A stretch of DNA of 64,000 bases. Origin: PSRJ01 sp963825305 (GTDB lineage: Bacteria; Acidobacteriota; Terriglobia; Bryobacterales; Bryobacteraceae). The notes under the pieces were generated by a model. That model saw only the letters and a list, made by a program, of their open reading frames with translations. It was not told the origin of the DNA and did not search any database. The position numbers and the translations under genes are program-made. The stretch spans positions 1 to 64,000 of the forward strand of contig CAWGTA010000003.1 of NCBI GenBank assembly GCA_963825305.1. The letters are read 5' to 3'. Shown one piece after another: positions 1 to 8,897 of the stretch. The number at the start of each line of letters is the position of its first letter. The first letter of the stretch is position 1.

Positions 1-307
1 GAGTTCGCCTTCGTGATGAGTTATTTCACCCTGGGCTAAGTCTGTGCGTTATCCGAGCCTCTGAATGCTTACCAATGGCTCATCTACGCGCAGGGTTCTA
101 CTGCGCGATGACAAGCAAATCGTCAAACTGAGGGCACACTGGCGTCGGATTCGCTTCCAAGGAGCCCGCGGGACAAGCCCCTTCTCCATACGCGGAAAAT
201 AGGCCCGAGCAAAAAACCCTGAACGTCGGATTTGCGGCCGTGTCCGGTCCTTAGATGGGCCGTCGAGCATGCGGAATCCATTTCACGCGGCGACCGGCTG
301 TCAGATC

Positions 308-366
308 CGCGCTGCCGCGCCGGCGAACCGCTCGCTGCGACGCCGGAAGGCGGGGCGCGCGCGTGC
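308..366. repeat. decayed GC-rich dispersed repeat, copy 1
   Basis: Its core CTGCCGCGCCGGCG followed by ACCGC/CTCGCT matches the copy at 3843-3869 at roughly 23 of 27 positions, and it is followed by the same kind of GCCGGAA-GGCGG-GCGCGC block. It is diverged and shows no coding potential. Confidence 0.4.
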
Positions 367-523
367 GCGGCAACCAGCCGTGATCCCTGGCCGGCTTTCC
401 ACCCGTCCGTCGCTGAGCGCAGGGCGCCACAACCCTCAGGGCACCGGAAGGCTTTACGGGTGCGCCAGAAGCAGCCGGTGGCGCGAGCCGGCCGCGCCCG
501 CCAGCGACCAGCCGTAAGCTTCT

Positions 524-587
524 CGTCTGCCACGCCGGCACACCGCACGCGAAAACGCCGAAGGCCGGCGCGCGCGCAAAGCCCAGC
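524..587. repeat. decayed GC-rich dispersed repeat, copy 2
   Basis: The head (524-544) matches 3843-3863 at 19 of 21 positions. The tail (about 562-587, GGCCGGCGCGCGCG then AGCCCAGC) matches 3958-3983 at 24 of 26 positions. In this copy head and tail are adjacent, whereas the copy upstream of the TIR-WD40 gene has extra sequence between them. Confidence 0.45.
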
Positions 588-698
588 GGCCCGCGGCGCC
601 CCACTTCGGAGCCCGGGATCGGCGTCGCCTCGATTCACGGTGAGCGGCGGCCGCACCGAGCTACCCAGCCTGCTGCGACGTCGCCAATTCGACTTTGA

Positions 699-3608
699 TT
701 ATCTGGGAATATCGGTGATGGTCAGTGCCTGGCAACCGACTCTCTCACTCAAGCGACCAGAGACCTCAGCTGTGCACCACTCGTCTGCGATGCCGCGGAA
801 TGTCCGCTTTTCCTGGTCTTCGAGCGGCAGGCCATTCACGCGGGCGCACGCGCGGTCGATCAGACCCTGGCCCACGGGCCATAGTCGCTGTGCCCCGGAT
901 AATTCTGGGTACCGGCAGAAGCGGTAGCCAGGGTACGACCATCGGCGCTGAAAGCCACGGATAATACCGCACCCGCAAACACTGCGCCCGCATGTCCGCT
1001 CAACACGGTGAAAGCGCGCCCAGTCGCCACATCCCATAGCCTCGCCGTGTTGTCCGAAGAGCCGGTGGCCAAGGTGCGGCCATCCGGGCTGAACGCAGCC
1101 GTCCACAGGTAAGTTTCGTGGCCTCGCAATACAGCGAGCTCGCTTCCCGTGGCGACCTCCCAGAGCCTCGCCGTCCCGTCCCCGGAGCCACTGGCGAGGG
1201 TTCGTCCGTCTGGGCTAAAAGCAACGGATAGCACTTCGTTTCCGTGGCCGCGCAGGACCGCGCTCTGGCGCCCGGTGGCAAGCTCCCACAATTGAACGGT
1301 CCTATCTGTAACACCCGCGGCCAACGTGCGGCCATCCGGGCTGAAAGCAACCGACGTCACTTGGGCATCAGAGGGCGCCTTGCCCTGGGCGCCGCGCAGT
1401 ACAGCGATCTGGCGTCCGGTGGCGACTTCCCACAGCCGTACCGATTTGTCCTGAGAGCCCGTGGCCAGCATGCGACTGTCCGGGCTGAACGCGACCGACG
1501 ACACAGGACCTTCGTGGCCGCTTAAGACCTCGATCCGCGCCCGGTCGCCACCTCCCAGAGCCGCGCGGTTTTGTCACGGAAACTGGGAGCTAAAGTGCGG
1601 CCGTCTCCACTGAAGGAAAGCGACGACACCCAATCCGTGTGACCACGCAAGACAGCAGTCTCACGGCCAGTCGCCTCATCCCACAATCGCGTTGTACCGT
1701 CTATCGAGCCGGCTGCGAAGGTTCGGCTATCGGGGCTGAACGCGACAGCATCCACCTGAGAGGCGTTGCCTCGTAGAGCAGAAATCTCCTGGCCAGCGGT
1801 CACCTGCCACAGTCTGGCGCTATTGTCCAGCGACCCGGTGGCCAAGGTGAGCCCATCAGGGCTGAACGAGAGGGACGAAAGCCAATTCTCGTGGCCGCGC
1901 AACACGCCAGTCTCGAGGCCCGTCGTCACGTCCCACAGCCGCGCCGTCATGTCCGCGGAGCCCGTTGCTAGAGTGCGGCCATCCGGACTGAAAGCAACGG
2001 ACTGCACTCCATTTTCGTGGCCGCGCAACACGGCCATCTCACGTCCCGTCTGCACCTCCCACAGCCGCGCCGTAAAGTCCGGAGAGCCAGTCGCCAACAT
2101 GCGGCCATCGCGGCTGAAGGCAACAGAGGCCACGAAGGCAGTGTGGCCACGCAAGGTTGCGAGTTGCCGTCCAGTCGTCACTTCCCACAACCGAGCCGTG
2201 TTGTCCTTAGAGCCTGCTGCCAGTGTGCGGCCATCCGGGCTGAAGGCAAGCGATGCCACGAAGCCCTCGCGGGACGACCCGGAAACTGCTTCGACGCGGA
2301 AGGCTGCAAGCTCGCGACCATGGACGCTTCCCACAGCCGAACCGTCTCGTCATAACAGCCCGTGGCCAGTGTTCGGCCATCGGGGCTAAAGGCGACGGCA
2401 CCGATATCGCTTACGTTCCCGCGAAAGACAACGAGTTCCCGCCCAGTGGCCACGTCCCACAGCCGAGCAGTCTTATCCTGGGAACCGGTGGCAACGGTGC
2501 GGCCGTCAGGGCTGAAGGCAACGGACGATACGTTGGCCTCGTGCCCGCGCAGCGTTGACATTTCCCGCCCGGTGGCCACGTCCCAAAGCCGTGCCGCTCG
2601 ATCGTTGGAACCCGTGGCCAAAGTGTGGCCATCGGGGCTGTAGGCGACGGATCGCACGCCACCCGGATGGTCGAAACGACGAAGCTCCTGCAGATGCAGC
2701 AAGGCATGCAGCGCCGCCCCTTCGGCCGCTCGCGCGTAAGGGCGATCCGGCATAGCCAGATTCTTCGGCAGCGTCGCGAGAGCGAGGCGGACCGCGGTGG
2801 CCGGTGAGCCGGTTTCGGCCTCCACCTCGGAAAGCGCCGCAAGGGCCGCCGATTGGTTTCGCTCCGCTGTTGCGCGCCGTTCCTCTGCAACCTTGCGTTG
2901 TTGAAGTGCCAGGATAGCGGCTACCAGAGCACCGACGAAGAGCAACGCCACGACGACCGTTGCGGCGTTGCGCCATACGTTCAGACGATGGTGCTGCCGT
3001 ATATCCTCACCGATCAGATCGTCTTTCGGAATGCCCCGCATGGGCGCCGCAAGTTCGGCGACGAGATCGCGGAAGCGCGGATCGCTCACACTGGCCTGCT
3101 CCTTGGTGTGGGCAAATCGAGCGTCGACCCATCGAGGAGCTTCTGGAAACACGCCCCTGAGTCGATTCGGCACGGCGTCGGTCTGCACCCAATCGAAATC
3201 CCGAGCAGTGTGATTCCACTCTATCCGGCCGTCAGTCTGCAGGATCAAGAGGCGGTCGAGAGACTTGTGCCGGCACCAGAAATCGACTTCCTTTTCGACC
3301 CACTGCGACTGGGCCGAGTCTGGGGAGGCGAGCAGCACAAACCACTCGGCCGCGGCAAGCGCCTGCTCGATGGTCGACCACAGAGCGGGGTTCGCCGACA
3401 AGCTTGCTGTGTCCTGGAAAATCCGCAATGACCGCACCGGATTGGCCCAACGAAACGGCCCCCAGGGCGTCGCGAAGCGTAGCAGCCCGTTGCGAAGTGC
3501 TGGAGCGAGTTGACCGTCGGCAGCGTGGCTGTAGGAAAGGAACGCGTCATAAACGATGCGGGGCTGCGGCACTGCGGGCCCGTGTTCTTTTGCGGAATCC
3601 ATGCCCAC
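699..3608 (-). pseudogene. TIR domain–transmembrane–14x WD40 protein, broken by three frame shifts
   Basis: Read through its breaks this is a protein of about 970 residues. Residues 19-170 form a TIR domain (YDAFLSYSH box; SQWVEKEVDF, where Glu107 aligns with the TIR NADase glutamate). A single membrane helix spans about 216-234, then a charged coiled coil to about 262. From about residue 313 there are 14 WD40 repeats (SPDGRTLATGS...ARLWEVATGR), enough for two seven-bladed propellers. The C-terminal tail (LIDRACARV...GIADEWCTAEVS) is typical of bacterial TIR-WD40 proteins. Reading changes frame near 2320-2330, near 1526-1535 and near 870-885, so the tail is out of frame with the last repeats. 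TIR-WD40 proteins are candidate NAD-cleaving or scaffold immune sensors; this role is inferred. The start ATG at 3608 directly precedes the TIR fold. Indel errors in the read cannot be excluded. Confidence 0.85.
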
Positions 3609-4255
3609 CCTGTCCGGCTATTTCGATGAGTATACCTGATGCCGGATAGTCGGCGGCGCGTTAACTCTTAGGCTCCACGTGCCCCCCGATCGACGCCGCG
3701 GCGCTCAAGCGTCGCGCCTCTCGTCCGCCGACGGCGGAACCCCGGGCGCGCGTAGCCGCCGGCCGCGCCGAGTGCCGCACTAGGTCTGCTGCGGGGAAAA
3801 AGGGGTCCGGAAACTTCCGCTGCGGCGGCGCCCCGCCCTCCCCGTCTGCCGCGCCGGCGCACCGGTCGCTAAAAAGCGCCGGAACGGCGGGCGCGGGCGG
3901 CGGCTCGGCAGGCGCATGGTGAGCTGCGACTGCTCCGCGTCTTGCGAGGCTGGGAGGGAGGCCGGCGCGCGCGTACAGCCCAGCCATCCAGAAAACGCGC
4001 ATCGGAACGGCCTGACGACAGTTCAATGGCTGAAGCAGCGTTCGAGACCACATTTGGACAGTCAGGCACGGGCGATGCGCGGCGCGGCTCGCGCAAACTC
4101 TTTCAGTCCAATAGGATGACACGAACGGCCAAGCCGGAGTACCGATTGCACTCCTAACTACTGATGGAAGGCTCGAATCGCCATAGTCTGCCCTAGGCGC
4201 GTTTATCCATTGCGCCGGGACTTTGGCGGAACATGACCAGGATAAGGAGACAATT
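3609..4255. other. intergenic, GC-rich with repeat copy
   Basis: This 650-base gap lies upstream of the TIR-WD40 gene and upstream of the DUF4136 gene. It holds a repeat copy (3843-3983) and otherwise low-information GC-rich sequence. No gene or RNA was recognised. The last 20 bases carry a clear ribosome binding site for the next gene. Confidence 0.6.
3843..3983. repeat. decayed GC-rich dispersed repeat, copy 3
   Basis: Head block 3843-3902 and tail block 3958-3983 match copies on the other side of the TIR-WD40 gene (308-366, 524-587). The gene is therefore bracketed by related repeats in the same orientation on the plus strand. Confidence 0.45.
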
Positions 4256-4810
4256 ATGAACGTAAAGCATCGCGTTTGGTTTTTAGTGGCAATGGTGATT
4301 CTTTCCGCTACTGCATCGTTGGCTGCGGTAAAGACCGACTACGATCGGAACGCGGATTTCAGTCGCTACAAAACCTACTCATGGAAAAACGTCCACACTC
4401 AGAATTCTCTTTGGGTCGATCGAATCAAAGCGGCCGTCAATTCAGCACTCGCAGCGAAAGGCTGGACTGAAGTGGAATCGGGCGGCGATGTTTCCATCAT
4501 GGCGATGGAGATGACAAAGGATCACCGCACGCTCAACACTTATTACGACAATTTCGGCGGCGGCTGGGGCTGGCATTGGGGAGGAGGGTACGGAGACAAC
4601 TTCGGGACGTCAACGACAACTAAGGAGACGTACGAGGTCGGAACGCTGGTCGTGGACCTGTTCGATACCAACACCAAGAAACTGATTTGGCGCGGTTCGG
4701 CAAGCGATACGCTTTCCGAGAAATCCGATAAGAACATCAAAAAGCTCACTATGGACGTGCAGAAGATGTTCGATCACTTCCCGCCGAAAACCGGCCAAGG
4801 ACAGCTGTAA
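4256..4810 (+). CDS. exported DUF4136-type protein
   Basis: This 184-residue protein starts at ATG 4256, preceded by AAGGAGA at good spacing; an upstream in-frame ATG at 4223 lacks a site. Residues 1-22 are a Sec signal ending in TASLAA. The mature part begins VKTDYDRNADFSRYKTYSW, the hallmark of DUF4136 proteins, which are exported or lipoprotein-like envelope proteins of unknown function. A Gly/Trp-rich stretch (GGGWGWHWGGGYG) lies near the middle, and the C-terminal half (VVDLFDTNTKKLIWRGSAS) is the usual DUF4136 beta region. There is no lipobox Cys. It probably forms a pair with the gene 51 bases downstream, which also encodes a small exported protein. Confidence 0.8.
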   Translation: MNVKHRVWFLVAMVILSATASLAAVKTDYDRNADFSRYKTYSWKNVHTQNSLWVDRIKAAVNSALAAKGWTEVESGGDVSIMAMEMTKDHRTLNTYYDNFGGGWGWHWGGGYGDNFGTSTTTKETYEVGTLVVDLFDTNTKKLIWRGSASDTLSEKSDKNIKKLTMDVQKMFDHFPPKTGQGQL

Positions 4811-4861
4811 GACGGAACTCATAGCTGGCCCATCTTTATTTGAGATTAAGGAGATGATCAC

Positions 4862-5485
4862 ATGAACAACCGAGTTGAAAGACGCGTCGCGAAATTTGCG
4901 GTGGATTTTACGGTCCTGTTGACAGTGGCCTTGATGGCATGTTCGTACTCGTTCGCGTCAGCAGGAGATTTCATCGTTCCGGAAGACACGGCCCTCCGAA
5001 TCCGCCTGGACGATACGCTTACCAGCACCGATTCTCAGGTTGGGGATCCATTCAGTGCAACTATCGTTGATCAAGGCGATTATCAGAGCGCGCGCGTGTA
5101 CGGTCATGTTGCGAAGATCGATATGTCGGGGAAGGTCAAAGGACGCACCAGCATGACGCTTCGTTTCGACCGCCTGCTCATGTCAGACGGTCGCCGCGCC
5201 GCGATTCACGCTGAAATCGTGGAGCTTTACCATGCACCGTCCGGCGAAAAAGTCGACGTCGAAGGCGCGATCGAATCCAGTAGCAGAGGCCGCAAGAGCG
5301 TCGAACATACGGTCATCGGAGCGGGAGCCGGCGCCTTACTTGGGGGAATCTTCGGTGGTGGCAAAGGCGCAGGGATCGGGTCGGTCGTCGGCGGTGCTGG
5401 CGGGTTAGGCACGACCGCCTTCCATGGACGTCAGAAGATCACGCTCAACAGTGGTCAGGAGATGATGATCCGCATCACGCGCTAA
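4862..5485 (+). CDS. exported protein with glycine-zipper segment
   Basis: This 207-residue protein has a strong AAGGAG site before ATG 4862. A long signal or anchor helix lies at about 13-35. The following region (VPEDTALRIRLDDTLTSTDSQVGDPFSATI) resembles acidobacterial exported proteins whose beta domain tolerates variable substrates; I do not know a function. Residues about 150-185 form a glycine zipper (GAGAGALLGGIFGGGKGAG), which usually inserts in or packs against membranes. The C-terminus returns to a beta strand (ITLNSGQEMMIRI). It follows the DUF4136 gene closely and may share its transcript. Confidence 0.7.
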   Translation: MNNRVERRVAKFAVDFTVLLTVALMACSYSFASAGDFIVPEDTALRIRLDDTLTSTDSQVGDPFSATIVDQGDYQSARVYGHVAKIDMSGKVKGRTSMTLRFDRLLMSDGRRAAIHAEIVELYHAPSGEKVDVEGAIESSSRGRKSVEHTVIGAGAGALLGGIFGGGKGAGIGSVVGGAGGLGTTAFHGRQKITLNSGQEMMIRITR

Positions 5486-5900
5486 CGCTGGCAGCATGGC
5501 GCACGAGGGGAGAAATTGCTCGTCACTGGCTCTCACGGAAAGCTCTTCCGGCGGCCAGGCGGAAGACCGGAATCTTCCGCCGGCGGACGCACCGGGCGAA
5601 TATTGCCGTCGTCGATGCCGCGGGCGGCAGCACCGCCGCGCCGGGCGCCACCCCACGTATGCGGCGGGGAAAAAGGACCACGTCTAGACATCCGCACGAC
5701 CGAATTTCATGTTAGGGGCTAATAACGGTAAGCCCGGCTTCGGTTGAGCTTTCGCGTTTCGTTGCGGTCTGGTCCCCCGCCGGCTACGTCGCGATGGAGA
5801 CGCGTGTCCCGGGCCTTTGACCTCACCCATACCGCCGGCGCCAATGGGCGTGGGGATTTCAGCCAACTCTTTGGATAACAATCGTGCGTAACATTGAGAT
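5486..5900. other. intergenic with kinase remnant
   Basis: Apart from a Ser/Thr kinase remnant on the minus strand (5782-5869), this gap holds GC-rich sequence with local palindromes (for example CTTCCGGCGG/CCGCCGG around 5548-5595). These resemble, but do not clearly match, the repeats beside the TIR-WD40 gene. No promoter or RNA gene was recognised. Confidence 0.5.
5782..5869 (-). pseudogene. remnant of a PknB-type Ser/Thr kinase N-terminus
   Basis: On the minus strand the segment reads ELAEIPTPIGAGGMGEV, the glycine-rich ATP loop of PknB-like kinases (usual form IGAGGMGEVYKARDTRL). After a frame break it continues KARDTRLHRDVA, the next conserved stretch. The invariant VAIK lysine region and everything after it are absent, so only about 30 codons survive. 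Kinases of this type with TolB-like propellers are abundant in Solibacter relatives. This is a relic, not a working gene. Confidence 0.6.
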
Positions 5901-6428
5901 GTGAAAGCTATGGGCAAAGCCGGAATCGTCTTTGGGGGGTATGCAGCGGCCTTTCTGTTAGCGGTTGCCGCGCTCGAACTCCGACTGTGGATGACAGCCG
6001 ACAACCCGGATGCGCAGGCATCTTCCGGCATGTACGCTTTCGGCGATTCACTGGTGTTCGTCTTCGTATTCGGCGTCGCCGCGCTAGTGCCAACCGGGCT
6101 TTCACTCTATTTCTTGCGGCCGGTGCGGCGCTTCTGGACAGTGGCTTCGATTGGCGCCTTGGTATTCGCCGCTACCGGCGTGGTCGCCTCCGTGTTGTTC
6201 TGGACGACCCGATCCCAGCCGCCCGGGCATTCCCTCTTCAGCCTCGCGGCGGCAATGTCCCTGGAACGAATGCTCGTGGCGCCGCTGCTCACCGCTGCAT
6301 TCCTGGTTTGCGCCGGTTTTGCGCCCGCCGCCCGGCCGCGCCGCGCTTTTGCCCTCGCGGCCCTGTGTGAGGGTGGAGCCGCCGTGCCATGGTTTCTTTG
6401 GGTGCTCTACACCGTTCTGCTGAAGTGA
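5901..6428 (+). CDS. polytopic membrane protein of unknown function
   Basis: This 175-residue protein is almost entirely hydrophobic, with about five predicted membrane helices (near residues 8-30, 48-70, 78-100, 120-145, 155-173). I recognise no family motif. The start is uncertain: GTG 5901 and ATG 5910 are both close to purine-rich sequence (TTGAGAT and GTGAAAG). No partner is evident from the neighbours. Confidence 0.55.
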   Translation: MKAMGKAGIVFGGYAAAFLLAVAALELRLWMTADNPDAQASSGMYAFGDSLVFVFVFGVAALVPTGLSLYFLRPVRRFWTVASIGALVFAATGVVASVLFWTTRSQPPGHSLFSLAAAMSLERMLVAPLLTAAFLVCAGFAPAARPRRAFALAALCEGGAAVPWFLWVLYTVLLK

Positions 6429-6759
6429 GCAGCGCTCCCAGAGCATCACGCTGCCCGGCAGCGCGAAAATACCCCGCTCAGAGACGAGCAGCCTATTAAA
6501 AAGCGTGCCGCGAGCGGGCCAGTAATTAAGCTCTCACGGATTGCCGGAAGACCGTCTCGGCAAAGACCCTGCCAAGAAGACTGCGAGAGCCTGGATTAGA
6601 TCTTGCTCTCCACGATCGACGGCGCCAAGGGCTTGTCGCAGCGGCACTGCGTCACGCAACGCGGTATTGGAACGGATGTCTTCACTGGAAAGGCGGTGAT
6701 CCTTCGCATCGCAGATCGAGTGAACTTCTCTGTGTCAAGTCGCGCTCTTCCATGTTATT
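6429..6759. other. intergenic, nothing recognised
   Basis: This gap of about 330 bases shows no conserved coding frame, RNA gene or repeat that I could match elsewhere in the window. Confidence 0.5.
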
Positions 6760-7578
6760 GTGATGCCCATGATGAAACTTCAACGGGTAGCCTCACTGGT
6801 CATCGGTATGCTCGCGACCGGAGTCGCAGGTTCGGCAGCACCTGAGATTTACCACTTTTTCGTGTTTAGCAATCCCGTTGAAGGTCACGAAGATGAGTAC
6901 AACCGGTGGTACGACCACCAGCATGCGCAGGACGTGGTTGCGATTCCCGGTTTTGTCACCGCACAGCGATTCGTCAAAAACGAACTGCCACTCTACCGCC
7001 TGGTGGATTTGCAAGTTCCGAAGTATCTCATCATCTACAAAATCGAGACCGACGACATCGAGGCGGTATTTAAGGAAGTGAATCGCCGACTCGAGAGCGG
7101 CGAGACGGTGATCAGCCCCACCTTCGATCGTAAGACTTCCGTCAGTTACGTGTACAAGCCTTTTCGGCCGGAGATCAAAGGTGTGGGAGGAGAGCCGAAA
7201 AACGCCAAACCGGGCCCCAAGCAGACCTATTATCAAGTGGTGTTTACCGCCATGGTGTTGGACCGGGAGTCTGAATTTAACCTGTTCTACGATAACCATC
7301 ACGCCCCTGAGTTGGCGGCCATCCCCGGCTTCGTTAGCGCGCAGCGGATGATTTTGGCGCGGCCTTCCACCGCATCCATTCCCGCCACGAAATATCTCGC
7401 CTTGTTCAAGGTTGAAACGTCCGATCTGGCGGCCGTGAAGGAGATTGCCGCAGGACCGGGGTTCACGAAAAGCCCGGCCTTCGACACACAGGCAACCCGT
7501 GGGTACACTTTTCGCTCAATCGGACCGGTGATCGTAGGGGACAAAGTGCGCGCAGCCCGCGCCAGGAGCAAGCAATAA
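6760..7578 (+). CDS. exported protein with two dimeric alpha-beta barrel (EthD/ABM-like) domains
   Basis: This protein of about 272 residues has a short signal (…VASLVIGMLATGVAGSAA). It holds two similar halves, each with the ferredoxin-like alpha-beta barrel pattern. The first (about 30-130) has FSNPVEGHEDEYNRWYDHQH and IPGFVTAQRF. The second (about 155-250) has FNLFYDNHHAPELAAIPGFV and SAQRM. The paired W/FYDxHH and IPGF…AQR motifs show an internal duplication. Such domains occur in EthD-like and antibiotic-biosynthesis-monooxygenase-like proteins, and the exported forms have no assigned reaction. Starts at GTG 6760, ATG 6763, 6769 and 6772 are all possible. None has a strong ribosome site, so the first few residues are uncertain. 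Confidence 0.7.
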   Translation: MMPMMKLQRVASLVIGMLATGVAGSAAPEIYHFFVFSNPVEGHEDEYNRWYDHQHAQDVVAIPGFVTAQRFVKNELPLYRLVDLQVPKYLIIYKIETDDIEAVFKEVNRRLESGETVISPTFDRKTSVSYVYKPFRPEIKGVGGEPKNAKPGPKQTYYQVVFTAMVLDRESEFNLFYDNHHAPELAAIPGFVSAQRMILARPSTASIPATKYLALFKVETSDLAAVKEIAAGPGFTKSPAFDTQATRGYTFRSIGPVIVGDKVRAARARSKQ

Positions 7579-7584
7579 GGATCC

Positions 7585-7700
7585 CGAGCCGCTGGGTTGA
7601 AACCGTCGGCAGAAGCTCCGAGTTTCCCTTCAATCCAAACGCGCCTTATGCGCACCCATACTATTGGGCGCCGTTCTTTCTCATGGGGAACTGGCTGTGA
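7585..7700 (+). pseudogene. C-terminal remnant of a CHAT-domain protein
   Basis: The frame ending at TGA 7698-7700 reads SRWVETVGRSSEFPFNPN then APYAHPYYWAPFFLMGNWL. The HPYYWAPFxLxGxW ending is the characteristic C-terminal strand of CHAT (caspase-like) domains. The catalytic His and Cys regions are missing, so most of the gene is deleted. The stop overlaps a GTG start (GTGA) of the next short frame, as in a coupled operon. Confidence 0.6.
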
Positions 7701-7853
7701 GTAATGATTATGACGTGGTATATCGGAAGCTATCCGCGCTTGTGGAGAGTACTAGCGGCTCTCAAATTGTCATCGTCATGCGCTACGTGAGTGGCTCCTA
7801 GCCCTGAGCGTGCTGACCTTGCTGGTCTACTCCATCGGCGGTACTCTTGCGTA

Positions 7854-7854
<1 letters not shown>
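7697..7854 (+). pseudogene. small membrane protein, probably frame-shifted
   Basis: A frame opens at GTG 7697, overlapping the CHAT stop, and reads MSNDYDVVYRKLSALV to a TAG at 7799-7801. Around 7775-7790 a second frame takes over and reads ALREWLLALSVLTLLVYSIG to a TAA at 7852-7854, a convincing C-terminal membrane helix. That TAA overlaps the ATG of the following RibD-like gene (TAATG). The simplest reading is one protein of about 50 residues with a single frame break, coupled at both ends. Function unknown; evidence is moderate to weak. Confidence 0.35.
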
Positions 7855-8403
<549 letters not shown>

Positions 8404-8569
8404 CATTGGGCTTGTTAGCCCGAGTCGGCCGCATCATGGAGCAACTCGGACCAGGTCGCGTAGTGTCGCGCACATAGCTCTTTCAGAAGCCCTTCACCGG
8501 TGGCATCCTCTTCTAGAGGGCCGCCAGCGGTCGCTTGGCCGTGTTGCACTTGGTATGCGAATTCGCGGA

Positions 8570-8878
8570 ATGCGAAAGGATGGGGCGAAGGGGACGCTCA
8601 TTCAGAGAACTGGGCCACTCGCCGCAAAAAGTCTGGTAGACACTTACCGACCCAGCGCATCTGCGCGAGTGGGCTCGCTTTGAAGCCGATGGGAGTCTTG
8701 TTATGGTCGGAAGCAGGGTGAAGCTCACCACGGTGGGAGCGCCCACGCAGCACGTTACCGAAACAACAGTGACGCGAGCCGACGCTCCCAAATTGCTTGA
8801 ATACGGCTGGGTGGCAACGATATGCGGTGGGAACTCGAAGCCATTGGTGGCGGGACAGCAGTCGTGAGCGGCACTTAA
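8570..8878 (+). pseudogene. SRPBCC/AHSA1-family remnant
   Basis: The plus strand carries a decayed AHSA1-like sequence: LIQRELGHSPQKVW, an in-frame TAG, then TLTDPAHLREWARFEADGS, VKLTTVGAPTQHVTETT and DAPKLLEYGW. After a one-base shift near 8812-8816 it continues GGNDMRWELEAIGGGTAVV to TAA 8876. The last third of the normal domain is missing. On the minus strand a frame from about 8590 to a stop at 8415 (ending KELCARHYATWSELLHDAAD) may be another relic. The rest of the 8403-8897 gap is featureless. Confidence 0.65.
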
Positions 8879-8897
8879 ATATTGAACCGTAGAGGAA

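Larger units (their letters stand above)
1..698. other. gene-poor GC-rich stretch
   Basis: I see no defensible gene here. A frame open from the window edge ends at the TAA at 37-39 with the tail FVMSYFTLG, which may be the 3' end of a gene starting outside the window. The rest is strongly GC-rich with long CGCG runs and carries two decayed copies of a repeat (308-366 and 524-587) that recurs upstream of the neighbouring TIR-WD40 gene. Open frames on both strands are rich in Pro, Arg and Ala and look like composition artefacts. Confidence 0.6.

Noticed and set aside
232..927. Long open frames on both strands at the left edge
   Set aside because: They are Pro/Arg/Ala-rich, lack ribosome sites and homology-like blocks, and lie in a GC-rich repeat region or antisense to the TIR-WD40 tail; composition explains them.
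900..2700. Regular spacing of similar sequence that could suggest a repeat array
   Set aside because: The period of about 126 bases and the translated SPDGRTLATGS/ARLWE motifs show WD40 coding repeats, not CRISPR or satellite DNA.
3650..5720. Possible integron attC sites around single-gene cassettes
   Set aside because: GTTAAC-like heptamers and GC-rich palindromes occur, but no paired core sites with consistent spacing and no integrase were found.
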